DNA from: Clostridia bacterium
GTDB taxonomy: Bacteria; Bacillota; Clostridia; Lachnospirales; Lachnospiraceae
Direction: 5' to 3'
NCBI GenBank assembly: GCA_026000755.1
Contig: BNZC01000002.1
Location: 29,172 to 93,171, forward strand
Length of the DNA: 64,000 bases
A model generated the notes under the pieces. That model had not been told where the DNA came from and ran no database searches. It worked only from the letters and a program-made list of their open reading frames with translations. The translations under genes and the position numbers were made by a program. How positions within the stretch are numbered: the stretch's first letter is position 1; every line of letters begins with the position of its first letter. Positions 17,103 to 26,397 of the stretch are shown piece after piece.

Positions 17103-17459
17103 CTACTCATGAATATGCTCAAAACCCTTTTCAAAAATATCATTGACATGCTCGTCTGCAAGGGTGTAAAAAACCACCTTGCCTTGTTTTTCATAACTGA
17201 CCAAATTCGCAAGCCGCAAGCCCTTAAGTTGATGAGAAATTGCAGATTTTGTCATGTCAAGCAATACTGCCAAATCGCACACACACATACTTTTACAATG
17301 TAATGCCCAGAGAATCTTAAGGCGCGTGGGATCAGAAAACATCTTATACAGCTGTGCCAGATCTTGAAACTCCTCCTGCTTGGGTTGGATGGCACGTACC
17401 TCTTCTACTATTTCCGCATGGATGACTTGGCAGTCACAGATTGGTGGTTGTTTGCTCAT
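17103..17459 (-). CDS. ArsR/SmtB-family metal-responsive repressor, CadC-like
   Basis: A 118-residue winged-helix repressor. It has the alpha-3 metal site C59-V-C61-D plus N-terminal C8 and C10, as in the Cd/Pb sensor CadC. A C-terminal D-x-H...H-x-x-E pattern matches the alpha-5 zinc site of the family, so both sites look intact. A GTG 15 bases upstream could be read in frame, but AAGGAGG (17465-17471) sits just before the ATG at 17459, which is therefore chosen. It lies directly upstream of the P-type ATPase it presumably controls. Confidence 0.88.
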   Translation of the reverse strand: MSKQPPICDCQVIHAEIVEEVRAIQPKQEEFQDLAQLYKMFSDPTRLKILWALHCKSMCVCDLAVLLDMTKSAISHQLKGLRLANLVSYEKQGKVVFYTLADEHVNDIFEKGFEHIHE

Positions 17460-17484
17460 GTAGACCTCCTTCACTTGTTTTTGG

Positions 17485-17500
17485 TTGAATGATTGTTCAA
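17485..17500. promoter_or_regulatory. Predicted operator upstream of the CadC-like repressor
   Basis: TTGAATGATTGTTCAA is an imperfect palindrome 14 bases upstream of the ribosome site, matching the sites before the ATPase. It suggests autoregulation of the repressor. Confidence 0.6.
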
Positions 17501-17600
17501 TTATTATTTTAACACCTTATATTTGCTTTGTCAAGAAGAAAATTCAGCACACACAAGTTATCATGCTGATAATGTGTGTTTAGAAAAGTTAGACAACGTA

Positions 17601-17667
17601 GTCACCGGCAGTAGTATCATGTTTCGTGACTTGCGAAGGCACGAAACATGATACTACTGCCGGTGAC
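17601..17667. repeat. Perfect 28-bp inverted repeat downstream of rplT
   Basis: Arms 17601-17628 and 17640-17667 are exact reverse complements with an 11-base loop. The stem is downstream of rplT and upstream of the CadC-like gene. There is no U-run on either side, so it is not a standard intrinsic terminator, although such a stem could still end or protect the infC-rpmI-rplT transcript. Confidence 0.85.
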
Positions 17668-17699
17668 GATGAAATTTATCTCACACTATTATCTATTTA

Positions 17700-18056
17700 T
17701 TACGCAATCTTTGATTTTGCTAATTCCGCAAGTTGGGCAAATCCCTTTGCATCATTTACTGCAAGTTCTGCAAGGATTTTACGATTAACTTCAACTTCGG
17801 CTAACTTAAGGCCGTGCATAAGACGGCTATAGGAAAGTCCGTTGATTCTTGCCGCTGCGTTGATTCTTGCAATCCACAACTGGCGAAACTGCCGTTTCCT
17901 CTGTTTTCTGCCTGTATAGGAGCTTGCCAATGCACGCATTACGGACTGCTTTGCCACTCTGTATTGCTTGGATCTTGCTCCTCGATAACCCTTTGCTAAT
18001 TTTAATACTCTTTTATGTCTTTTCTTGGCGTTAAGACCACCTTTTATTCTTGCCAT
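17700..18056 (-). CDS. rplT: Large ribosomal subunit protein bL20
   Basis: The 118-residue basic protein matches bL20 throughout, including its A-R-I-K-G-G start and the Y-S-R-L-M-H-G-L-K segment. It is an assembly protein of the 50S subunit and, in Firmicutes, binds the infC leader to repress its own operon. It is third in the classic infC-rpmI-rplT order. Confidence 0.97.
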   Translation of the reverse strand: MARIKGGLNAKKRHKRVLKLAKGYRGARSKQYRVAKQSVMRALASSYTGRKQRKRQFRQLWIARINAAARINGLSYSRLMHGLKLAEVEVNRKILAELAVNDAKGFAQLAELAKSKIA

Positions 18057-18083
18057 GATTTTTCTCCTTTCTTGATCCTGCTT

Positions 18084-18281
18084 TTACAGATATGGTAAAA
18101 TCTTCTTCATGTTCTTCACGTTGCTACTGTCTGTGGTTGTGGACTTTCTCAAATTCCGCTTTCTCTTGGCAGACTTCTTTGTCAAGATATGGCTCTTGTT
18201 GGCTTTATTCCTTTTTAATTTTCCGCTGCCCGTTAATTTGAAACGCTTTGCGGCAGATCTGTTTGTTTTCATTTTTGGCAT
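18084..18281 (-). CDS. rpmI: Large ribosomal subunit protein bL35
   Basis: A 65-residue, strongly basic protein starting [14 protein letters not shown], the bL35 signature. It sits between infC and rplT with short gaps on both sides, as in most bacteria. Confidence 0.97.
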   Translation of the reverse strand: MPKMKTNRSAAKRFKLTGSGKLKRNKANKSHILTKKSAKRKRNLRKSTTTDSSNVKNMKKILPYL

Positions 18282-18316
18282 GATAAGACCCTCTCTTTCC
18301 TGCTTTTGCTATTCTA

Positions 18317-18826
18317 CTATGACTTCTTCTCCGTCAGTACCAAACTCATACTGCGCCCTTCTACCTTTGGCGCTTTCTCAATGACAGCTATTTCAGCCAT
18401 TTCCTTGGCGAAATCCTCTAAGATATGGCGGCTCTGGTACATATGAGCCATCTCGCGTCCACGGAAACGCAAAGTAATTTTCACTTTATTTCCCTTGGCA
18501 ATAAATTTTCTCGCAGCGGACAGCTTTGTTGCCAAATCGTGAGCATCAATATTGGGTGTCATGCGAATCTCTTTTAACTCCACAACCTTTTGCTTCTTTC
18601 TGGCTTCCTTATCTCTTCTGGCCTGCTCATAGCGAAACTTTCCGTAGTCAATAATCTTGCATACGGGCGGTTTTGCCGTAGGAGCAATCTTTACCAGATC
18701 AAGATCCATCTCCTGCGCTTGCCGTAAGGCTTCTCTTGCAGACACGATCCCAAGCTGCTCTCCGTTTTCTCCCACGAGACGTACTTCCTTATCTCTGATT
18801 TGTTCGTTAATCATTAAGTCACTAAT
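18317..18826 (-). CDS. infC: Translation initiation factor IF-3, predicted AUU start
   Basis: IF-3 keeps ribosomal subunits apart and checks start codons. The sequence carries the standard I-N-E-Q-I-R-D-K-E-V-R segment, the K-P-P-V-C-K-I-I-D-Y-G-K-F-R-Y block and the C-terminal G-R-E-M domain. The first ATG (18814) is about 21 bases from the ribosome site GGAGG (18836-18840), too far. An ATT four codons upstream (18826-18824) is 9 bases from it, so the gene very probably starts at AUU, giving 169 residues. Rare-start autoregulation of infC is established in enterobacteria. Confidence 0.9.
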   Translation of the reverse strand: MSDLMINEQIRDKEVRLVGENGEQLGIVSAREALRQAQEMDLDLVKIAPTAKPPVCKIIDYGKFRYEQARRDKEARKKQKVVELKEIRMTPNIDAHDLATKLSAARKFIAKGNKVKITLRFRGREMAHMYQSRHILEDFAKEMAEIAVIEKAPKVEGRSMSLVLTEKKS

Positions 18827-19104
18827 GGCCTTGCACCTCCGTTGATTGAAGAATTGTGAAGAAGTTCTTTGTTCCTGTGAAATCAAAGCGACCCTGTATC
18901 CATTCTGCCTAGCTAAAACCGATGTAAATAAAATCTATTTCCCTATTTATTTACATAAAAAAACGGATAGGGTAAACTATCCGTTCTGCATACGTCTTAC
19001 GCACGACACGAAAAAGCCTCCATGCCTTGCTGTAAACCAAAACCGAGGTCGCCTGTTTGCGCCACGGTGAGAGCGGATACTCTACTTTGTTCTCAACTTT
19101 ATTT
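18827..19104 (-). ncRNA. infC leader (bL20-type attenuator region)
   Basis: About 280 bases separate the promoter from infC with no credible ORF. The region is rich in potential stems and ends with a terminator-like hairpin before the infC ribosome site. Position and architecture match the bL20-binding leader of the Firmicute infC-rpmI-rplT operon, in which bL20 stabilises premature termination. The covariation model was not checked. Confidence 0.7.
18956..18985 (-). terminator. Attenuator hairpin in the infC leader
   Basis: On the minus strand AACGGATAG and CTATCCGTT form a 9-bp stem with a 6-base loop, followed by a run of about seven U. It lies roughly 130 bases upstream of the infC start. 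Confidence 0.8.
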
Positions 19105-19133
19105 ACTGTAACATAAATTGGTTGCCCTGTCAA
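19105..19133 (-). promoter_or_regulatory. Promoter of infC-rpmI-rplT
   Basis: TTGACA (19128-19133) and TACAGT (19105-19110) with a 17-base spacer on the minus strand. Confidence 0.8.
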
Positions 19134-19142
19134 GTGCTTTTT

Positions 19143-20387
19143 TTACGGCAAATAATACCGGAAATTACATTTTTGTACATTGCTTGATGTGCCATGTTTA
19201 TCAATAAGTATCACCGACAAAATCGTATTTCCCTCAGGAACCGCTATAGCCGCATCATACACCGCCGAATTCGCCGTCGGAACACTCCCGTCCCAAGTAT
19301 AGTAGGCTTTCGCTCCCTCCGGCACATCAATGCGTACCGATATCGGTGCCGAAAAATCTCCTCCATCCGGGGTCACTGTCGGCATGGGCGGTATCTCATA
19401 CCGGATGTCATATTTTCCCGTTGCCGTTGGTCCGTATAAACCTTTTTCATTTTTGGCAGCAACTTTTACGGTAGTGACACCCTGCCCTTCTAACAAAATA
19501 GGTGTCTCATAAACCGCTCCGCTCTCTGTGGGATCGCTGCCATCTAGGGTATAATAGAGTGTGGTACCATGCTCCGCCTTCAAGGTGAGGGTAATGTCAT
19601 CTCCATATTTTCCCGGTATTGGATCAAAGATTGGCTCTGTTAAATCATACTCCTTAAACAATGCCAGAATATTTTCATCTGTTACCCCTGACATAAGGGC
19701 TAATACCGCTTCATTATCGCCTTTTTTTTCATAGAATGCAATCAACTGTTCATAGGCGGCTTCATTGTCAGGCTCTTCCTTAATCAAATCCGTTAAAACA
19801 GCAATTCCCTCCGCCTCTTGCTTTGCGGCAAAGTAGGCGGTCGCCAGTTTTAATTTTGTATCGGACAGCTGCTCTTTCGTGACACCGTCTGTAAGTTTGA
19901 GTGCCAAAAGGTAGGCTTGTATGGATTTTTCATACTCGCCATTTCCATAATAAACGCCCCCTTTTTCCTGCTGATAGGCAAAATTTTGATTGTTTTTATG
20001 ATGCAAAAATGCAAGGGAAAGGAACAGTAACACAAGCAAGCCTGCAAAAATCCCCAGAACAAGATAAAGTTTCTTTTTGGCGGGATCCTTCTTGCTAGGC
20101 GTTGGATTTTCTTGCAACGGCTGTCCTTGTAACTGCTTTCCTTGTAAATGATTTTCCGGTCTTGCCTTTCCTTGTAAATGACCGCCTTGCAAATCTTTCC
20201 CGTATCCTGCATTCCCTTGGGGTTCCCCCTCCTGTGCCGGCTTTATCCCGCTTAGTTTTCCCGTAACACCTACTGTCAAATCATCCTCTAAAAGACTGTA
20301 ATCCGGAACAATTTGTACTGCTCGCCCGCAGGAAGCACAGTAAATGTTTCCTGTATTGATACGATCTCCGCATTTTTTACAATTCAT
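19143..20387 (-). CDS. Zinc-ribbon, TPR and chitobiase-like repeat membrane protein
   Basis: A 414-residue protein with a layered design. An N-terminal zinc ribbon with two C-x2-C pairs is followed by a low-complexity linker with repeated L-Q-G-K units and one transmembrane helix near residue 105-125. A TPR-like helical region comes next, then two beta-rich repeats with Y-Y-T-x-D-G-S-x-P motifs like CHB_HEX_C_1 domains. The ATG at 20387 is preferred over one 39 bases upstream because GGAGAG precedes it at a sensible distance. It probably works at the cell surface with cytosolic zinc-ribbon contacts; the actual role is unknown. Confidence 0.75.
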   Translation of the reverse strand: MNCKKCGDRINTGNIYCASCGRAVQIVPDYSLLEDDLTVGVTGKLSGIKPAQEGEPQGNAGYGKDLQGGHLQGKARPENHLQGKQLQGQPLQENPTPSKKDPAKKKLYLVLGIFAGLLVLLFLSLAFLHHKNNQNFAYQQEKGGVYYGNGEYEKSIQAYLLALKLTDGVTKEQLSDTKLKLATAYFAAKQEAEGIAVLTDLIKEEPDNEAAYEQLIAFYEKKGDNEAVLALMSGVTDENILALFKEYDLTEPIFDPIPGKYGDDITLTLKAEHGTTLYYTLDGSDPTESGAVYETPILLEGQGVTTVKVAAKNEKGLYGPTATGKYDIRYEIPPMPTVTPDGGDFSAPISVRIDVPEGAKAYYTWDGSVPTANSAVYDAAIAVPEGNTILSVILIDKHGTSSNVQKCNFRYYLP

Positions 20388-20469
20388 AATTCTATACTCT
20401 CCACTAGTTCCATACCTTCCACACAATTTTCCATCTCATGGGATTACGCTTCTGATTCTATGTTTCCTC

Positions 20470-21318
20470 TTACACTTCTATACTCTCCACGCAATTTTTC
20501 ATCAACATGGCAATGGTCATGGGACCTACCCCCCCCGGTACGGGGGTAATGGCAAATGCCTTTTGCTCCACTTCACGAAAACGCACATCCCCACAGAGTT
20601 TGCCATCTTCTTTTCGGTGAATGCCAACGTCGATTACCACCGCACCCTCTTTCACATACTCTGCACCGATAAAACCCGGCTTGCCCATAGCTACGATTAA
20701 AATATCTGCTTGCGTACAAAGTGCGGGCAAATTCTTTGTTTTCGAATGGGCGATTGTCACGGTGGCATTTTCCCGAAGCATAAGCAGAGCCATGGGTTTT
20801 CCCACAATATTGCTTCGCCCCACAATGACACAATGCTTGCCCTCGATAGAAAAATCCGGAAGCTTTGCCCGCACAAGCAGTTCTATAATTCCTGCCGGCG
20901 TACAAGATACGAAGCCTTTCTGTCCAATGACCAAGGCTCCTACGCTTTTCGGTGAGAAGCCGTCTACGTCTTTTTCCGGAGAAATGGCACAAATCACCTT
21001 GTTTTCATCCATGTGTTTTGGAATGGGCAGCTGTACCAAGATTCCTTTGACTTCCGGTTTTTGATTGAGTTCTGAAATCAGAGTAAGCAAAGCTTCCTCT
21101 GTGGTATCCTCAGGCAATTCATGGGAAATAGAATCAATGCCGATATAGGCGCAAGCCGCCTTTTTGTTTCTCACATACACGGAGGATGCCGGGTCGCTAC
21201 CCACCTGAATCACCACTAAAGTACCACTCTTTCCCTGTGCCTTTAATGCCGCAACCTTATCCTTTAATTCATCTTTGATTTCCTGTGCAATACGTTTCCC
21301 ATCAATGAGATATGCCAT
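20470..21318 (-). CDS. folD: Bifunctional methylenetetrahydrofolate dehydrogenase / cyclohydrolase
   Basis: FolD oxidises 5,10-methylene-THF to methenyl-THF with NAD(P)+ and hydrolyses it to 10-formyl-THF. At 282 residues the length is normal. It contains the conserved Y-V-R-N-K-K active-site stretch, Q-L-P-I-P, D-V-D-G-F, the Rossmann G-R-S-N-I-V-G-K-P and the C-terminal P-V-P-G-G-V-G-P-M-T. An 8-base G run (20529-20536) encodes part of the last motif. It follows fhs, which makes the preceding step, with a disrupted duplicate of the fhs tail in between. Confidence 0.97.
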   Translation of the reverse strand: MAYLIDGKRIAQEIKDELKDKVAALKAQGKSGTLVVIQVGSDPASSVYVRNKKAACAYIGIDSISHELPEDTTEEALLTLISELNQKPEVKGILVQLPIPKHMDENKVICAISPEKDVDGFSPKSVGALVIGQKGFVSCTPAGIIELLVRAKLPDFSIEGKHCVIVGRSNIVGKPMALLMLRENATVTIAHSKTKNLPALCTQADILIVAMGKPGFIGAEYVKEGAVVIDVGIHRKEDGKLCGDVRFREVEQKAFAITPVPGGVGPMTIAMLMKNCVESIEV

Positions 21319-21329
21319 ATGATTCCCTC

Positions 21330-21607
21330 CTAAAACAATTCTGTAATTCTACTACCCACCTGCCCGCTACCATCATTTGCGACAGATGTTACTATTCACA
21401 GTTCCTGTGAATAGTAACAATTATGCACAGGACACCTTACCGAACAAAGAACGTTCGGTAAGTATCGCCCTAAAGTACAGGGCTTAATCGCACAAAAATG
21501 CGATTTGGCGCATGACTTAATCGGGTTTTTCTTCGAAAAACGCCTCTCGGAACGGTTCAACCGTGAATAGTAACCGATAGATCGCTTGGGCAGTCCCGGC
21601 ATAGTTA
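21330..21607 (-). pseudogene. Interrupted tandem duplicate of the fhs 3' end
   Basis: The two parts 21583-21607 and 21330-21387 form a second, diverged copy of the last 83 bases of fhs, split by the 187-bp element. Removing the element and one target copy joins M-P-G-L-P-K-R-S-V-A-N-D to R-I-T-E-L-F-stop, parallel to the real fhs ending G-R-I-T-G-L-F-stop. It is not translated as part of fhs because the true stop comes first. Confidence 0.85.
21388..21574 (+). mobile_element. MITE-like element R2, copy 1 (187 bp)
   Basis: Both termini begin GTTACTATTCAC as inverted repeats. The 8 bases on either side (CGACAGAT and CGATAGAT) match at 7 of 8, like a target-site duplication. Inside are six consecutive short palindromes, including CTTACCGAAC/GTTCGGTAAG and AATCGCA/TGCGATT. 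The copy near 36.1 kb is the same length and differs at roughly ten positions in inverted orientation. It encodes no protein; it sits between fhs and folD inside a duplicated fhs tail. Confidence 0.85.
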
Positions 21608-23278
21608 TCAGAATAATCCTGTAATTCTCCCGCCCGCCTCTACGCTAATATCATTTGCGGCAGGATGCTTGGGCAGTCCCGGCATGGTCATGATTGCACC
21701 TGTTACCGCCACGACAAATCCTGCGCCTGCGCAAGCATAAACCTCTCGCACTTGCAAGGTAAAGCCGTTTGGACGACCCAGTTTTGTGGGATCATCCGAT
21801 AAGGAATACTGCGTTTTTGCCATACAGACAGGAAAATTCTTCATGCCCAAATCCTCAATGCGGGCAAGTTCTTTTTCGGCACTTTTTGCATAACTGACTT
21901 CCCCTGCACCGTAGATTTCCTTCGCCACGGTTTCTATTTTTTCTGTAAGAGAAAGAGAATCTTCATACAAGAGTGTAAACTTGCTCTCCTTGTTTTCTAA
22001 GGTGTGAAGCAAGGTCTGTGCCAGTTCAATTCCACCCTCTCCGCCTTTTTCCCAAACTTCGGATAGGGCAAATTCACAGCCCCTCTCCTTGCAAAACTCC
22101 CGTACAAAATCCGTCTCCGCCTGGGTATCGGTCAGGAAAGAATTTAAGGTAACTACTACGGGTACGCCGTATTTTTGCAGATTTTCAATGTGTTTTTCTA
22201 AATTTACAATACCTGCCTTTAATGCGGCTACGTTCTCCTTGGGCAAATCCTGCTTGGAAACGCCCCCATTGTATTTTAGGGCACGTATGGTAGCCACAAG
22301 TACCACCGCATCCGGCACTAAGTTTGCCATGCGACATTTGATGTCAAAGAACTTCTCTGCTCCTAAATCTGCGCCAAATCCTGCTTCGGTAATGACGTAA
22401 TCCGCCAATTTCCGAGCAGTCTTTGTGGCTCGCACGCTGTTACAGCCGTGAGCAATATTGGCAAATGGCCCGCCGTGTACAATGGCAGGCGTATGTTCTA
22501 ATGTCTGGATTAGGTTGGGTTTTAGAGCATCCTTTAACAGGGCTGCCATAGCTCCTGTGGCAGAAAGATCCTCCGCCGTCACAGGATTTCCGTCAAAACG
22601 ATATGCCACGATGATACGCCCTAAACGTGTCTTTAAGTCCTCCAAATCGTCTGCAAGGCACAACACCGCCATGATTTCCGAGGCAACCGTAATGACAAAA
22701 TGGTCTTCACGCACCATACCGTCCATCTTATTTCCAAGACCTACCACCACATTCCGTAACACCCGATCATTCATATCCAAACAGCGTTTCCATACCACTT
22801 GGCGAGGGTCAATCCCCAGTTCATTTCCCTGCTGAATATGGTTATCCAGGAGGGCTGCCAAGAGGTTGTTTGCAGAAGTGATCGCATGGAAATCCCCTGT
22901 AAAATGCAGGTTTAAGTCTTCCATGGGAACGACTTGTGCATACCCCCCCCCTGCGGCTCCGCCCTTAATGCCAAAGCACGGACCAAGGGAAGGTTCCCGG
23001 AGAGCTAAAAGGGTGCGTTTCTTTAATTTCCCCATGGCTTGCGCCAGACCGATACTGGTTGTGGTTTTCCCCTCTCCTGCCGGGGTTGGATTAATGGCTG
23101 TCACCAAAATCAGCTTTCCGTCGGGATTGCCCTGCACCCTTTCCGTGAGTTCGTCGCTTAGCTTGGCTTTATATTTCCCATAAAGTTCCAAATCATCTTC
23201 TGAAATTCCAAGCTGTGCGGCAATGTCTTTGATGGGAAGAAGTGTGGCTTCCTGCGCTATTTGAATGTCTGTTTTCAT
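21608..23278 (-). CDS. fhs: Formate-tetrahydrofolate ligase
   Basis: The 556-residue enzyme makes 10-formyl-THF from formate, THF and ATP, the entry of formate into one-carbon and acetogenic metabolism. It has the P-loop [10 protein letters not shown] and the glycine-rich [11 protein letters not shown] segment, which contains a nine-base G run (22943-22951). It also has the usual C-terminal [10 protein letters not shown]. The start M-K-T-D-I-Q-I gives the family's normal length. Together with folD it forms a two-step folate branch. Confidence 0.97.
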   Translation of the reverse strand: MKTDIQIAQEATLLPIKDIAAQLGISEDDLELYGKYKAKLSDELTERVQGNPDGKLILVTAINPTPAGEGKTTTSIGLAQAMGKLKKRTLLALREPSLGPCFGIKGGAAGGGYAQVVPMEDLNLHFTGDFHAITSANNLLAALLDNHIQQGNELGIDPRQVVWKRCLDMNDRVLRNVVVGLGNKMDGMVREDHFVITVASEIMAVLCLADDLEDLKTRLGRIIVAYRFDGNPVTAEDLSATGAMAALLKDALKPNLIQTLEHTPAIVHGGPFANIAHGCNSVRATKTARKLADYVITEAGFGADLGAEKFFDIKCRMANLVPDAVVLVATIRALKYNGGVSKQDLPKENVAALKAGIVNLEKHIENLQKYGVPVVVTLNSFLTDTQAETDFVREFCKERGCEFALSEVWEKGGEGGIELAQTLLHTLENKESKFTLLYEDSLSLTEKIETVAKEIYGAGEVSYAKSAEKELARIEDLGMKNFPVCMAKTQYSLSDDPTKLGRPNGFTLQVREVYACAGAGFVVAVTGAIMTMPGLPKHPAANDISVEAGGRITGLF

Positions 23279-23380
23279 GGTCTACCTCTCCTTAAAAATA
23301 TTTCTTGATAGCAAGAATGTTCCTTATACCGAAAATGTTCCTTTTATGATTTTTTTTGCAAACAGCAACAAGCCGCATTT

Positions 23381-26269
23381 CTACACATAATCCTCTATAT
23401 ACGCCTCAAATTCTTCCCCGCTCATCAAAATCTTTCGGGGCTTGGTGCCTTCCTCTGCTCCCACAACGCCGGCCTCTTCCAACTGATCCATAATACGAGC
23501 GGCACGATTAAATCCAATCTTAAACCAACGTTGCAACATACCGATGGAGGCTTTGTCCTTGTCGATAATGAATTTTCCTGCATCTGCAAAATACGCATCC
23601 CGTTCATTATCGCCACCTCCCCCCCCCGGTGTGGACGGATCCGCTATGGGCGTGTTTATTTTTTCCTCAATCTCCGTATTGTATACCACGGTTCGTTCCC
23701 TTTTTAAGAAATCCACCACAGCCTCTACCTCGCTGTCGCTGACAAAAGGTCCCTGTACTCGCAAGGGCTTGGGATAGCCTTGCGGGTAAAAGAGCATATC
23801 ACCATTTCCAAGGAGTTTTTCTGCGCCTGTGGAATCTAAAATCGTTCTGGAATCCACCCCGGAGGATACCGCAAAGGCAACCCGAGAGGGCATATTCGCC
23901 TTAATCAGTCCGGTAATAACATCTACGGAAGGTCGCTGAGTGGCAATAATCAAATGGATACCCGCCGCTCTTGCCAACTGTGCCAGACGGATAATCGCAT
24001 CCTCCACCTCGCCGGGGGCTACCATCATAAGGTCTGCCAACTCGTCTACTACTATAACAATCTGGGGGAGTTTCTTGGGCAGGGCATCTAACTTGCTCTC
24101 TGTTTTCGTTTCCGTTGCGGAGGCTGCATTGCCTCCTGTTCCGGCTCCTTGCCAGAGTCCTGTTCCGGAACTAGCATTGCTTCCTGTTCCGGCTCCTTGC
24201 CACAATCCCGATTCCCCAATGTTACCACTTGTTTCCCTTGGAGCCTCCCCTGCATACCCATCTTCCACTTGCTTGACTCTGCGTTCTTCTTCCTCTTCTT
24301 CCGCAACTCGCCTCGCCTCACTCACCTTCCTATTATATCCTTTCAAATCCCGCACTTGCCATTCCGCAAATTTCTGATAACGCTCCGTCATTTCCGCTAC
24401 TGCCCAATGTAAGGCTCCTGCCGCTTTCTTGGGATCTGTCACAACGGGAATAAACAAATGGGGAATCCCATTGTATACGCTTAATTCCACCACCTTGGGA
24501 TCAATCAAAATCAGCTTCACGTCCTCCGGATTTGCCTTATACAAGAGGCTCATGATAATGGTATTAATGCAAACAGATTTTCCCGATCCGGTAGAACCTG
24601 CAATCAAAAGGTGAGGCATTTTCGCAATATCCGCCACAATGACCGAACCGCCAATGTCTTTCCCTGCCGTAAAACAGATACTGGAGGGATGACTGCGAAA
24701 TTCTTTGGATTCCACCATATCCCGAAAATTCACCATGACAGTTTCTTTGTTGGGTACTTCTATCCCTACCGCCGCCTTGCCCGGAATGGGGGCTTCAATA
24801 CGGATATTGGTGGCGGCTAAGTGCATTTTTATATCATCGGACAGACCCACAATACGACTCACTTTAATCCCCGGTTCCGGCTGTATTTCAAAACGAGTTA
24901 CTGAGGGACCCATGCTCACATCCGTTACCGCCACTTTTACCCCAAAGGTCTGTAAGGTCTGCTGTAATTTCTGGGCAGTTTCCTGCATATAGGCCTTGCC
25001 GTCCCCTCCTGTATGCTCTCTCTTTTGCAAAAGGGATAGGGTTGGGAAATTATACTGATTACTCGAAAGGCGGTCAATGGCACGGATTTCTTCTTGAAGT
25101 TCTGTGACTTCGTGCTTGATTTCTTCTGCTTTTGCCTTACCTGCGCTCATTTTCGGTTTTTTATGTACTTTCTCCACAACCACAGGTTCCGGCTCTGATT
25201 CCTGTTCCGCAAATTCTGCCTCAGGTGCCAGTCCGGATTCTTTCCATTCTACTTCTGTTACGTGTTTCATAAGACCGGAAATTTCTGCACTCAAACGCTC
25301 CTGAAACTCCAAATCCTCCGGATCTAATTCCGGCTTGGCAGGAGGAATTTCTAAGAAAACTTCTTTCTCCGGTTCACTGTTTGAAGCAGGATTTAAGGAA
25401 TTTACACTTGTTCCTAATTCACTTACCCTTGATGAGGTAGCATTTACACTCGATTTTACTGCCTTTACACTTGATCCTGCCACATTTCCATTGAAAGGTT
25501 CTGCACCCTTGCCAAAGGAGATTTCATTTCCCTGAAATGGTTCGTTTGCGGTGGGCTTTAATTCACTTACATTATCCGAATGTTCCAATAGGGGGGGGGT
25601 GAGTTTCGTATCAACGGCAACCCCCAGTGCCTTGTTCTCCATGCGCAGCTTTCGCTCTTCTTCTTGCCTGTTCTTGCGATTGATCTTTTGGCGTTCCCCT
25701 TCTTCCTTTGCCGCCTCATAGACCTTTTTTCCGCCACGCTGCAAACCACTTAAAAAGGATCGCTCCGTAATCAGCACCATGGAAATAATCAAGACCACAA
25801 TGTCTATCACATAGGCACCAACCGTTCCAAATGCGGGACGCAATAGGAAATCCAAGAAACCGCCCAGTATCCCTCCGCCGCTCTTATTCTCCGCCGCCCA
25901 AGAAAATGCCTGTATGGGATTCGGTTTTTCACTTCCCCCCACCACAAGTTCAAGGAATAAACAGAAAAAGACAAAAAACAAACCTGCGGCAATCAGTTTA
26001 ACCAGAGCAATGCGATTGTTTCGATTGGAAACAAAAAAAGCCATGCCTATCATGAAAAGCACAGGGAACAGATAGGCGGTCAAGCCAAAAATTCCAAAGA
26101 AAAAGGAACTGACCTTATTTCCCACAAATCCGCCTACACCAAAATTACTGATAAAAAGCAAGATACAAACCGCAAAGGTAATAAGCAGCGTAACTTCACT
26201 GCGAGGGGATAAGCCTGTACTTTTTTTTGTATTATTCTTTGCCGTTGTTTTTTTCTTTGCGGCTGCCAT
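23381..26269 (-). CDS. ftsK: FtsK/SpoIIIE-family DNA translocase
   Basis: A 962-residue septal DNA pump. Four N-terminal helices (residues about 25-170) precede a long low-complexity linker. The RecA-like motor has Walker A G-S-T-G-S-G-K-S and Walker B I-V-V-D-E-L-A-D, and the C-terminal winged-helix gamma domain senses DNA orientation. The motor carries an extra insertion of two G-L-W-Q-G-A-G-T-G repeats (period 48 bases, about 24.11-24.21 kb). Nine-base G/C runs occur at 23619-23627 and 25591-25599. It neighbours tepA, as SpoIIIE does in Bacillus. Confidence 0.95.
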   Translation of the reverse strand: MAAAKKKTTAKNNTKKSTGLSPRSEVTLLITFAVCILLFISNFGVGGFVGNKVSSFFFGIFGLTAYLFPVLFMIGMAFFVSNRNNRIALVKLIAAGLFFVFFCLFLELVVGGSEKPNPIQAFSWAAENKSGGGILGGFLDFLLRPAFGTVGAYVIDIVVLIISMVLITERSFLSGLQRGGKKVYEAAKEEGERQKINRKNRQEEERKLRMENKALGVAVDTKLTPPLLEHSDNVSELKPTANEPFQGNEISFGKGAEPFNGNVAGSSVKAVKSSVNATSSRVSELGTSVNSLNPASNSEPEKEVFLEIPPAKPELDPEDLEFQERLSAEISGLMKHVTEVEWKESGLAPEAEFAEQESEPEPVVVEKVHKKPKMSAGKAKAEEIKHEVTELQEEIRAIDRLSSNQYNFPTLSLLQKREHTGGDGKAYMQETAQKLQQTLQTFGVKVAVTDVSMGPSVTRFEIQPEPGIKVSRIVGLSDDIKMHLAATNIRIEAPIPGKAAVGIEVPNKETVMVNFRDMVESKEFRSHPSSICFTAGKDIGGSVIVADIAKMPHLLIAGSTGSGKSVCINTIIMSLLYKANPEDVKLILIDPKVVELSVYNGIPHLFIPVVTDPKKAAGALHWAVAEMTERYQKFAEWQVRDLKGYNRKVSEARRVAEEEEEERRVKQVEDGYAGEAPRETSGNIGESGLWQGAGTGSNASSGTGLWQGAGTGGNAASATETKTESKLDALPKKLPQIVIVVDELADLMMVAPGEVEDAIIRLAQLARAAGIHLIIATQRPSVDVITGLIKANMPSRVAFAVSSGVDSRTILDSTGAEKLLGNGDMLFYPQGYPKPLRVQGPFVSDSEVEAVVDFLKRERTVVYNTEIEEKINTPIADPSTPGGGGGDNERDAYFADAGKFIIDKDKASIGMLQRWFKIGFNRAARIMDQLEEAGVVGAEEGTKPRKILMSGEEFEAYIEDYV

Positions 26270-26284
26270 CTATGTGAAACCTCC

Positions 26285-26397
26285 TATTGTTGCACTCCTA
26301 TTGTTGCACTACGATTGTTGCACTATAAAACCCAGCACTACGATCATTACACTGCGATTGTTGTACTACATTTGTTGTACTACATTTGTTGCACCAT
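26285..26397. repeat. 14-bp minisatellite between uppP and ftsK
   Basis: Seven 14-base units close to GATTGTTGCACTAC lie in two blocks (26285-26326 and 26342-26397). Each block ends with AAAACCCA followed by a similar C/A-rich tail. The last block overlaps the uppP 3' end and encodes its final V-Q-Q-M-stop. The array fills the gap up to the ftsK ribosome site. Confidence 0.85.

Noticed and set aside
21396..21602. 68-residue minus-strand ORF starting M-P-G-L-P-K
   Set aside because: It reads from the duplicated fhs tail into the inserted element; no conserved sequence after the first residues.
23279..23380. THF riboswitch upstream of fhs
   Set aside because: The gap is too short and no matching conserved core was recognised.
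26285..26397. CRISPR array at uppP-ftsK
   Set aside because: Units are contiguous 14-mers without spacers, so this is a minisatellite.
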